A stretch of 18,324 bases of DNA from the NCBI GenBank assembly GCA_002708205.1, contig PAMR01000038.1:3992-22315 (forward strand), in the 5' to 3' direction. Under the pieces are notes generated by a model, which had not been told where the DNA came from, made no database searches, and saw only the letters and a list, made by a program, of their open reading frames with translations. Shown here piece by piece: positions 8,442 through 15,266 of this stretch (its first letter is position 1; every line of letters starts with the position of its first letter). Position numbers and translations under genes: made by a program. Origin of the DNA: Gammaproteobacteria bacterium. GTDB lineage: Bacteria; Pseudomonadota; Gammaproteobacteria; Pseudomonadales; Azotimanducaceae.

Positions 8442-9320
8442 TTATCGAATAAAAGGAATGTGCTTGACCAAAAAATTGAAGAGCATCGTATTTGTTCGAG
8501 CATCAAAAAAGCTGTCTCCTCCGTGGTATCCACCATGTATAACCTCGAAGTGAACTTCCAACCCATATTTTTTGTAAGCACTGTGGAGTTCATGTGACTG
8601 ATTAATAGGCATCTGCGGATCCTGATCTCCGTGCACAAGAAATACCGGAGGGGATTGAGAGTCAACGTGATAAATAGGACTCGCGGCTCGCGCAACCTCT
8701 GGTAGTTGCTCAGGTTGTCCTCCGATAAAAAGATCTAAAGCTGGAACACGCACACTCAAACCATGCGGTGTCGATTGATCGAGAATCGTAGTGAGATTCG
8801 ACGCTCCAAAGTAACTCACTATAGAATGCACCGTAGACGACTGATCCAGATGTTCACCGACAACACCTTCGTAATAATTCTTCCCGTTGGTGACACCTGC
8901 TAGAACCGCCAGGTGTCCCCCTGAAGAAACCCCCAATATTCCTACTCTAGTTGCATCGTACCCATAGTCCGAAGCAGAAAAACGAAGGTATCGAATAGCG
9001 GCCTTGATATCATGAATTTGGGCAGGAAACTGGGCAATCCCAGAAAGCCTGAATTCCACACTCGCCATCGCAAAGCCCATCTCGACAAAACCCAGGTTGA
9101 TAGAATCTTTAGAACCTCTCATCCAAGCACCACCATGTATCCATACTAACAAAGGTGGTTTTTTTTCAGCGTCAGACGGCATGTACAAATCCAAACATAG
9201 GTCTATACCGCCTACGTTTGCATACTTAATATCAATGGTCTTCAACAGCCTTCTCCGCGAATATGTACGAATTTTTAACCAATTGACTATACCGGGAATA
9301 CTGGCGGTTATGTCCCGCAT
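8442..9320 (-). CDS. Alpha/beta-hydrolase esterase (BD-FAE / hormone-sensitive-lipase-like)
   Basis: Up to 292 residues. The oxyanion motif is HGGAW (62-66), the nucleophile elbow GVSSGG gives Ser132, the acid is Asp234 in HGDQDPQMP, and the His is His266 in HGGYHGG, so the triad is complete. It resembles the BD-FAE/acetyl-esterase group of carboxylester hydrolases. No signal peptide is evident, so it is probably cytosolic. The first residues up to about 30 are basic and not part of the fold. The ATG at 9320 has no good Shine-Dalgarno, whereas a TTG at 9245 is preceded by GGAG seven bases away and lies just before the first beta strand (IDIKYANVGGIDL). That start would also leave about 113 bases for the divergent promoters. 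It could cleave the ester or lactone made by the BVMO encoded downstream; that is inference. Confidence 0.87.
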   Translation of the reverse strand: MRDITASIPGIVNWLKIRTYSRRRLLKTIDIKYANVGGIDLCLDLYMPSDAEKKPPLLVWIHGGAWMRGSKDSINLGFVEMGFAMASVEFRLSGIAQFPAQIHDIKAAIRYLRFSASDYGYDATRVGILGVSSGGHLAVLAGVTNGKNYYEGVVGEHLDQSSTVHSIVSYFGASNLTTILDQSTPHGLSVRVPALDLFIGGQPEQLPEVARAASPIYHVDSQSPPVFLVHGDQDPQMPINQSHELHSAYKKYGLEVHFEVIHGGYHGGDSFFDARTNTMLFNFLVKHIPFIR

Positions 9321-9346
9321 TACTTATGCTCAAGAAACCAGCTCAA

Positions 9347-9352
9347 AAGAGG
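9347..9352 (+). promoter_or_regulatory. Shine-Dalgarno deciding the start of the first TauD gene
   Basis: AAGAGG followed by six bases and ATG at 9359. The upstream in-frame ATG at 9326 has no such site and would almost collide with the divergent esterase start, so 9359 is preferred. Confidence 0.65.
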
Positions 9353-9358
9353 TTCGTG

Positions 9359-10453
9359 ATGGCCGCATATATAGACACAGAGGATCAGTACAACATCTCC
9401 GCAGCGAAATACGCTGCAACAATCCACGAAGTACGTAAGGCTGCTAATGATAAAAAAATATCGCGCTTACCCAACACAAACGAGTTGTTCCAATCGCCAT
9501 TTGGCAACCCGGGACTCGGCATAGCGCTCGAATACGAGCGTATGGGAAACGTACCCGTCAGCGCAAATCTACAAACTCAAGCAGATAACTACCAGGTTGA
9601 ATTCGAACATCTAGGAATAACTTTGGGCACGGTCATCCATAACGTCAATTTGCGCGATCAAACAACTCCAGATTTCATCCAATTCATTCGTCAAGCACTA
9701 CTCGAACGGAAAGTCATTTTCTTCCGTAATCAACACTTGGATGAAGATGAGCAAGTCGAGTTCGGGAAAAGATTTGGTTCTCTCGACGCATTTCCCTTTG
9801 GAAAGCCTGGCCTAAATCCTTTTATTCTGGAAATTAGCCATGGCAAGAATAGCCCCGGTACAGAAAATAGCTGGCACACCGACGTTACCTGGATGGAAAA
9901 GCCGTCGTTGGGCTCCATCGCCCAATGTACGAAAGTCCCTCCAGCCGGGGGTGACACACTTTTCTCGGATAGCCATGCGTGCTATTTAGGCCTTCCTGAC
10001 AAGCTAAAACAACGCATATCCACCCTTTGGGGCGTGAACGACTACCGTAACTTTATCGCTAATAAATCAATTTTCACTGACGAACTAATCGAGTCTATCA
10101 AGTCGGAAATCCCATTTGGAGTGAACCACCCACTTGTACGCACCCACCCAGAGACCAAGAAAAATGCCCTGTATATTCACGGGGGATTCTTGAGGCACGA
10201 TTCACTGTACGACGATCGCACTAATACACCACTAGAGGAATCCGAATCACGAGCCATTGTCGCCGCTCTCTCGACACAACACGCTCGTCCAGAATATACA
10301 TGCCGCTTCCGGTGGGAAGAAGGGTCCATCGCTTTTTGGGATAATCGAGCGGTACAGCATTACGCGGCCAGCGACTATTACCCACATCGTCGAGTTCTTC
10401 GTCGGGTTACGGTCAGCGGCGACAAACCTTTTCACGATCTCACAGCAACCTAA
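9359..10453 (+). CDS. TauD/TfdA-family Fe(II)/2-oxoglutarate dioxygenase with N-terminal extension
   Basis: 364 residues from the ATG at 9359. The TauD fold begins near residue 78 (VEFEHLGITLGTVIHNVNL). The segment KVIFFRNQHLDEDEQVEFGKRFG is the usual TauD helix and strand. The iron ligands are His173 and Asp175 in SWHTDVTW and distal His334 in AVQHYA. The 2-oxoglutarate arginines lie in HRRVLRRVTV (about 345 and 349). The family hydroxylates sulfonates, aryloxyacetates, carnitine precursors and many others, so the substrate is not predictable. About 75 residues precede the catalytic fold (AKYAATIHEVRKAANDKK then SPFGNPGLGIALEYERMG) and match no domain I know; typical members are 270-300 residues long. 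An in-frame ATG at 9326 would add 11 residues. The gene stands alone between two minus-strand genes. Confidence 0.88.
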   Translation: MAAYIDTEDQYNISAAKYAATIHEVRKAANDKKISRLPNTNELFQSPFGNPGLGIALEYERMGNVPVSANLQTQADNYQVEFEHLGITLGTVIHNVNLRDQTTPDFIQFIRQALLERKVIFFRNQHLDEDEQVEFGKRFGSLDAFPFGKPGLNPFILEISHGKNSPGTENSWHTDVTWMEKPSLGSIAQCTKVPPAGGDTLFSDSHACYLGLPDKLKQRISTLWGVNDYRNFIANKSIFTDELIESIKSEIPFGVNHPLVRTHPETKKNALYIHGGFLRHDSLYDDRTNTPLEESESRAIVAALSTQHARPEYTCRFRWEEGSIAFWDNRAVQHYAASDYYPHRRVLRRVTVSGDKPFHDLTAT

Positions 10454-10517
10454 CAATGCACTATTGGCGAACTATAAAAGACAACCCGTTACCAGTCTCT
10501 GATCGAATGTCTTGTTG

Positions 10518-11690
10518 CTAAACGTCCAATTCATATAGTGTGGACACGTTGGATCGAGTGATCTTTTCTATATCACTCGGATCCACACCATCGAACAACT
10601 CACGAATTACATCCAAAGAGCAAGGCCAGGTCGAATCGACATGGGGATAATCTGAGCCCCATAATAGACGATCAACGCCAATGAGATGTCTCGTGGCAAC
10701 TGCAGCCTTATCGTCCTCTACTGTCGCATAAAATTGTCGATTGAATATCTCATGCGGACTGGGTCCCTCGTAGCCCCGTCCTCCGAAACGGTGTTCGCGT
10801 TGTAAACCCTGATCCACGCGATCAAGCCAATGAGCAATCCAACCCGCATTAAATTCAGCCACAACAAACTGAAGGGTCGGATGTCGTTCAGCAACCCCAC
10901 GACAGATAAGCTCTATCAATGTTCTTTGTACTGTCGCCGGTGTGTTTCCATAATCAAACACGGAATCCCTTCTAGGATCTTTTCCTCGATGCTCTGGCCT
11001 CAGGTAACAGTTCGTACCAACATGCATTGAGAGAGGGAAATTTGCCTCTTCTGCTATCGACCAAATTCCCTCGTAGATTTCGTCGCTATAAGGGGCCTCC
11101 ACCGGCGACGTACACGGTATACAACCACCTTTGTAGCCCATCTTGATAACTCGCTCCAGCTCTCTCTCAGCTTCCGCAGGAACTTGAACAGGAATGGCAG
11201 CCAAACCAAATAATCGTCCGTTCGCCGCACTAGCATAGTCATTCAACCAGTCGTTATAGTTTTTCTGGCATGCGACTAGAAGATCTGGATTCTCTAAACT
11301 GAAGAGGCCGAAGAACCCTGGATAAAGAAACTCCGCTGCAACACCGTCTATATCCTGATCTTCACCCCTATATTTTCCATTCCGAATGCCTGGACGTAAG
11401 CCATCGTAGCCTTTTGCCAGCATTGCTTGAGCCTGAGGATCGGTAAGATCATCGACTTCTGGCTTGCGACCTTCACGTCTCTGAATCTCGGCACCTTGCC
11501 GAGTTCGCATTCCAGCCCAACCCATGCGCTTGCGAATACCACGCGGTCCCTTCGAAGGAATAATAATTGCGTCGTCAATAGTCCCCGCATGCATGACCCT
11601 CGGTGCTTCATCACCGAAACGTTCCGGTAGCCCGGTAAATACCTCATGTGACTCAACCACATGAGAATCTGCTGATATTGGAATGTGCAC
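10518..11690 (-). CDS. Metal-dependent amidohydrolase (Amidohydrolase_2 / ACMSD-like)
   Basis: A 390-residue TIM-barrel hydrolase from a GTG at 11690, with GGAGAGG just upstream. The first strand gives ISADSHVVE, with Asp8 and His10 as the start of the metal site. His223 is in LSMHVG, the acid at about Glu279 is in VVAEFNAGW, and the terminal metal Asp347 is in LLWGSDYPHVDSTWP, which is the signature of the amidohydrolase-2 group. Members include 2-amino-3-carboxymuconate semialdehyde decarboxylase, gamma-resorcylate decarboxylase and several hydrolases of ring-fission products. The protein could therefore decarboxylate or hydrolyse a catabolic intermediate. The insertion rich in charged residues at about 47-115 is common in uncharacterised members. 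It is divergent from the acyl-CoA dehydrogenase pair and convergent with the TauD gene. Confidence 0.87.
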   Translation of the reverse strand: MHIPISADSHVVESHEVFTGLPERFGDEAPRVMHAGTIDDAIIIPSKGPRGIRKRMGWAGMRTRQGAEIQRREGRKPEVDDLTDPQAQAMLAKGYDGLRPGIRNGKYRGEDQDIDGVAAEFLYPGFFGLFSLENPDLLVACQKNYNDWLNDYASAANGRLFGLAAIPVQVPAEAERELERVIKMGYKGGCIPCTSPVEAPYSDEIYEGIWSIAEEANFPLSMHVGTNCYLRPEHRGKDPRRDSVFDYGNTPATVQRTLIELICRGVAERHPTLQFVVAEFNAGWIAHWLDRVDQGLQREHRFGGRGYEGPSPHEIFNRQFYATVEDDKAAVATRHLIGVDRLLWGSDYPHVDSTWPCSLDVIRELFDGVDPSDIEKITRSNVSTLYELDV

Positions 11691-11722
11691 TAGCCTCTCC
11701 CTACTAATTCACCTGCCCGATC

Positions 11723-11745
11723 CTCTCATCAGAATTAAATGAGAG
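11723..11745. promoter_or_regulatory. Candidate operator dyad between amidohydrolase and acyl-CoA dehydrogenases
   Basis: CTCTCAT (11723-11729) and ATGAGAG (11739-11745) form a perfect seven-base inverted repeat with a nine-base spacer, like the 23-base operators of many dimeric repressors. A ten-base palindrome AAGAGCTCTT follows at 11747-11756, and a TTGACT -35-like hexamer is at 11763-11768, though no convincing -10 follows it. It sits in the largest gap of the window, where two transcription units diverge. No regulator gene is present nearby. Confidence 0.35.
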
Positions 11746-11820
11746 CAAGAGCTCTTCTTTTATTGACTGGAGACAATACAAACGAGAGCATTCGCCCTAC
11801 CAAAGGTGTGGAACATAGCA

Positions 11821-13032
11821 ATGAGCGAGCAAGAATCTAGCGAAATAAACACTTCGACTTTTCGAGAAGAGGTTCGTGAGTGGCTGTCAGAAAACTTTCC
11901 TACGTCTCTTCAGGGTCAAGGAATAGGGGATGAGGGAGACAAAAAAGACTTTAAAGAGTGGCGTTTAAAACTAGCCAATAAGGGTTGGGGAGCGCCCACC
12001 TGGCCAACTGAATATGGTGGAGGCGGACTAACCCAAACAGAAGCTCGAATTATTGACGACGAGATGATCGCTGCAGGTGCTTTTAATCCTATTTCCGGCC
12101 TATCGGGAATGGGCATTACGATGGTCGGTCCAACAATTCTTGAATACGGTACTGAGGATCAAAAAAATCGTCATCTACCAGGCATCGCAAGTGGAGAAAT
12201 TCGTTGGTGCCTAGGGCTTTCGGAACCAAATGCAGGATCAGATCTAGCCAGCTTAAGCACCAAGGCTGAAGACGATGGTGATAGCTACTTAATCAACGGT
12301 CAAAAAATATGGACTTCCGGAGCTAACATATCTCAGTGGTGTGGTGCATTAGTTCGAACCGATAGTAAAGCCGGGAAACGAGACGGCATCAGTTTCGTGT
12401 TATTACCAATGGACCAAGCCGGCGTTGAAACGCGCCCTATCAAGCTCATAGCGGGAGCTTCCCCTTTTTGCGAAACCTACTTCAACGACGCGGCCGCTGA
12501 CAAGAAAGACTTACTCGGCAACTTGAACGATGGATGGTCTGTTATTAAACGATTACTGCAACATGAGAGGCAAAGCCAAACTGGATCTCGCAGTGCTGGT
12601 ACCGCTAGCAAGCCTGAACCGATTCAAGACATGGCCCTGCGGTATGCAGGTGCTGATGAAAAAGGGCGCCTCGCCGATCCAGACCTACGCGGACGTATAG
12701 CTAACTATTTAATGGACGCAAGCGCTCATTCACTAACGATAGCTCGTATTACTGCAGAGGCTAAGGGTAATGTAAATGTTAGCGCAGCAGCCTCTATTCT
12801 CAAAAACTCTGCCACTCAGGTCGCTCAAACAAAAGCAGAACTAACGGTCGAACTGATGGGCACCCAAGGATTAGGTTGGGAAGGAAACGACTTCACCCAA
12901 CAAGAACTTGGACATGTACGAGAATGGCTATCGGGGAAGGCTATGTCGATCTACGGCGGCTCCTTCGAAGTCCAAAACAATATCATCTCGAAAAATATAC
13001 TAGGTCTACCAGAGACTACGCAGAAGGGATAA
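11821..13032 (+). CDS. Acyl-CoA dehydrogenase, catalytic (alpha-like) subunit
   Basis: 403 residues from the ATG at 11821; a GTG five codons upstream (11806) is the alternative. The FAD/substrate motif GLSEPNAGSD and the flavin-contacting KIWTSGAN are intact. Glu249 in LLQHERQSQ falls at the alternative catalytic-base position used by isovaleryl- and long-chain acyl-CoA dehydrogenases. The other base position is vacant, with IYGGSFE in place of IYEGT. The usual REQFG motif is absent, and the HGGxG motif is degenerate (GTQGLG). It would oxidise the alpha-beta bond of an acyl-CoA, passing electrons to electron-transfer flavoprotein. It is followed after three bases by a second, non-identical dehydrogenase whose strengths complement its gaps, as in the alpha2-beta2 steroid-degrading dehydrogenases of actinobacteria (ChsE/FadE pairs). 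This is probably a heteromer. Confidence 0.9.
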   Translation: MSEQESSEINTSTFREEVREWLSENFPTSLQGQGIGDEGDKKDFKEWRLKLANKGWGAPTWPTEYGGGGLTQTEARIIDDEMIAAGAFNPISGLSGMGITMVGPTILEYGTEDQKNRHLPGIASGEIRWCLGLSEPNAGSDLASLSTKAEDDGDSYLINGQKIWTSGANISQWCGALVRTDSKAGKRDGISFVLLPMDQAGVETRPIKLIAGASPFCETYFNDAAADKKDLLGNLNDGWSVIKRLLQHERQSQTGSRSAGTASKPEPIQDMALRYAGADEKGRLADPDLRGRIANYLMDASAHSLTIARITAEAKGNVNVSAAASILKNSATQVAQTKAELTVELMGTQGLGWEGNDFTQQELGHVREWLSGKAMSIYGGSFEVQNNIISKNILGLPETTQKG

Positions 13033-13035
13033 AAG

Positions 13036-14172
13036 ATGGCAGCACTGACCGACGAACAGACAATTTTGAAAGATCAAGCGAGTGCGTGGGCCACAGAACA
13101 AGCACCGATCGAGAAATTTCGCGAAATGAGAGATGCGAATGGCGGCATTGGGTATTCCACAGAAACATGGCAAGAGATTGTCGATATGGGATGGACGGGA
13201 ATCCTTGTACCCACTGAATATGGAGGGGCTGATTTGGGCTACCTCACCTTCGGAATCGTACTCGAAGAACTAGGGCGCCAGCTCACTGCATCGCCATTAT
13301 TTGCGTCTTCGCTAGTAGGAACATCCGCTATCCTTATAAGCGGTACAGATCAGCAAAAGCAAGAATTGCTTCCTAAAGTAGTCGACGGAACCGAGTTGCT
13401 CACGTTGGCTGTAGACGAATCCCCTCATCACGCACCTTCAAAAATTTCGCTTACGGCAGAGGAAAAAGGAAATACGTTTGCCCTCAATGGCAAGAAAACA
13501 TTTGTCTTGGATGGAATCAGTGCAACCACGTTTATCGTCGTGGCTCGCACGAAAGGAGCGTCTGGAGACACTCACGGAATTACACTATTTCTCGTAGATG
13601 CCAACGCAACTGGTCTATCTCGACACAACCTCAAAACAGTCGATAGCCGCGGCTACGCCAACATCAATTTTGAAAATGTTATTGTTAGTCGCGAGTCAAT
13701 TCTAGGCACCCTCAACGAGGGAAACGAGACACTCGAAAATACCCTAGACAGAGCTCGGGCAGGCCTCGGAGCCGACATGCTCGGAACAGCCGCACAATCC
13801 TTTGACATGACCCTCGAATATTTGAAAACTCGCGAGCAATTTGGCCGAGTGATCGGATCTTTCCAAGCATTGGGACATCGTGCTGCCTCTTTATTTTCCA
13901 ATATGGAACTCGCTCGTTCTTGCGCAGAAGCGGCTCTACAAGCAATAGATGACGAGAAAGAAAATGCATCCCAGCTGTGCTCGATGTCTATGGTCAAAGT
14001 CGGGGATTTCCTGCACGAAATGTCCAATCAACTGATCCAAATACATGGCGGTATAGGAATGACCGACGAGTTCAATGCAGGTTTTTATTTGAAGCGAGCT
14101 CGCGTGCTGGAAGCCCTTTTTGGCAATCAAGCTTATCACCGAGACCGGTACGCGACACTGATGGGGTTCTAA
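13036..14172 (+). CDS. Acyl-CoA dehydrogenase, partner (beta-like) subunit
   Basis: 378 residues; the ATG follows the previous stop by three bases, with AAGGG seven bases upstream inside the preceding gene, so translation is probably coupled. It has the complete C-terminal FAD-contacting motifs: KTREQFGRVIGSFQALGHR, and IQIHGGIGMTDE. In ordinary homotetramers these contact the flavin of the neighbouring subunit. In contrast the substrate-side motifs are eroded: DESPHHAP replaces the usual T-E-P-x-x-G-S-D, the WTS segment is KTFVLDG, and the alternative base position is Asp in LDRARAGL. The EGT region is EALFGNQ. It therefore looks unable to catalyse alone and is likely the structural, FAD-supporting half of a heteromer with the upstream protein. 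Family assignment is firm; the loss of activity is inference. Confidence 0.88.
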   Translation: MAALTDEQTILKDQASAWATEQAPIEKFREMRDANGGIGYSTETWQEIVDMGWTGILVPTEYGGADLGYLTFGIVLEELGRQLTASPLFASSLVGTSAILISGTDQQKQELLPKVVDGTELLTLAVDESPHHAPSKISLTAEEKGNTFALNGKKTFVLDGISATTFIVVARTKGASGDTHGITLFLVDANATGLSRHNLKTVDSRGYANINFENVIVSRESILGTLNEGNETLENTLDRARAGLGADMLGTAAQSFDMTLEYLKTREQFGRVIGSFQALGHRAASLFSNMELARSCAEAALQAIDDEKENASQLCSMSMVKVGDFLHEMSNQLIQIHGGIGMTDEFNAGFYLKRARVLEALFGNQAYHRDRYATLMGF

Positions 14173-14242
14173 AACACTTACTTCCGTAGAACCTAAATCG
14201 CCGTTCATCGAACTTTTATCCTGCGGCTACTTTATCGCTGTA

Positions 14243-14722
14243 CTAGTTTAAGTGTCCGGTCCATCGTCCTGCTAGAACCACACCAACCCATAAAATTAGT
14301 GATAAAACGGCTCCGAGCCTCACACCAAAAGAAAGAGTTTCCTCACCAATCCCCGAGCGCAATCCTTGATGTACCGCAAATACATTCGCTCCGATCAACA
14401 GCAACAACAACAGCTTGATCTGAAACGCTGGATTGGCCGCATAGTGGTCTGGACGAGTGATAAACATTCCCAACCCGGTAATCAGTGCCAGAATAAATCC
14501 AAGCCAAGACCACAGGACCGTTTCTCGTAGCATAATCGCTACAGTATAGGACCTTGCAGCCAGTCCCAGAAGTCGCAGATCGACCATCAGTATTGATCCG
14601 AGAACCAAACCGACACCCACCACATGAATGGATTCGATCAACGGAAACCAAAACGTTGCCCCAATCTGAAAGGCAAGTTCAGTATTTGCCAGCCAATTCC
14701 AAAAATGATCAAGCGAAATCAA
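14243..14722 (-). CDS. Four-helix membrane protein, DUF6644-like (paralogue B)
   Basis: About 160 residues with four predicted membrane helices. A leading amphipathic segment (HFWNWLANTELAFQIG) comes first. Helix 1 contains ESIHVVGVGLVLGSIL, followed by the loop DLRLLGLA. Two central helices follow, and the last helix ends LILWVGVVLAGRW. The pattern matches the uncharacterised family I know as DUF6644. His33 in the first helix is shared with the upstream paralogue and could be a ligand, for example for haem; that is a guess. The TTG at 14722 forms TTGA with the stop of the upstream gene, so I prefer it; a TTG at 14737 is the alternative and would overlap by 19 bases. It is the last gene of the BVMO operon and convergent with the dehydrogenase pair. 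Function unknown. Confidence 0.68.
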   Translation of the reverse strand: MISLDHFWNWLANTELAFQIGATFWFPLIESIHVVGVGLVLGSILMVDLRLLGLAARSYTVAIMLRETVLWSWLGFILALITGLGMFITRPDHYAANPAFQIKLLLLLLIGANVFAVHQGLRSGIGEETLSFGVRLGAVLSLILWVGVVLAGRWTGHLN

Positions 14723-15243
14723 GCAGCACCAGGCCAAAACAAATAATCAACATAGGCAATCCATCGACCCGACAAAATAACACCTAGCCAAACAACAATC
14801 GAAAAATACCCAATCAACCTTATAACAACCACATTCGTTCCTTTCTGATCCCAGAAACCATTTCTTGACCGATCCCACAAGTAAATAAAAACTGCCAGGA
14901 CAACACCGATCACGAAAAGTACGGTTTTTACACCTACGACCGGATTGAAAAAATAGCGGGCCGGTCGCGCTACCACAAAAACCATCCCAGAAAGCCCAGA
15001 TACAGGCAGCGCGCAGAGAAACCAAGGGGATAGTCGCTGTAGCATTTCACTAACCGATTGAGTCGGGACAGCAATACCCACCAGCCGCAGACTTAGAAAG
15101 CCTACTGATCCAACTATTACGCACATAGAGACAATATGAATTGATTGAATAACAGGTGGTAGAAACGAAAAATTCGAGAGCATATGTATAACCCACGAAC
15201 GAAGTTCACTGGCCGCTATCCAATCGGTCAATTCAACAAACAC
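14719..15243 (-). CDS. Four-helix membrane protein, DUF6644-like (paralogue A)
   Basis: 174 residues from a GTG at 15243, with four predicted helices at about 30-50, 72-92, 102-122 and 138-158. Helix 1 contains VIQSIHIVSMCVIVGS, followed by LSLRLVGIA, and helix 4 ends IVVWLGVILSGRWI. These align with ESIHVVGVGL, DLRLLGLA and ILWVGVVLAGRW of the next gene, so the two are diverged tandem paralogues. Both keep the SIH histidine (His36 here). There is no clear Shine-Dalgarno. The gene begins 23 bases after the BVMO stop on the same strand, which suggests co-transcription. The role is unknown; a heterodimeric inner-membrane complex that serves the monooxygenase (substrate uptake, electron transfer or product export) is conceivable but unproven. 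Confidence 0.7.
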   Translation of the reverse strand: MFVELTDWIAASELRSWVIHMLSNFSFLPPVIQSIHIVSMCVIVGSVGFLSLRLVGIAVPTQSVSEMLQRLSPWFLCALPVSGLSGMVFVVARPARYFFNPVVGVKTVLFVIGVVLAVFIYLWDRSRNGFWDQKGTNVVVIRLIGYFSIVVWLGVILSGRWIAYVDYLFWPGAA

Positions 15244-15266
15244 GAAAGGCCCGATCTATAAACCTA

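Noticed and set aside
9326..9340. Start ATGCTCAAGAAA at 9326 resembles the carboxylase start at 5055, suggesting a duplicated leader
   Set aside because: Similarity stops after 12 bases, and the likely start of the TauD gene is the ATG at 9359, so it is probably coincidence.
10478..10513. AAGACA...TGTCTT arms between the convergent TauD and amidohydrolase genes
   Set aside because: Six-base arms around a 24-base loop with no T-run; not a convincing bidirectional terminator.
14203..14220. GTTC-ATC-GAAC followed by TTTTA after the dehydrogenase pair, as a terminator
   Set aside because: A four-base stem with a three-base loop is too weak to call an intrinsic terminator.
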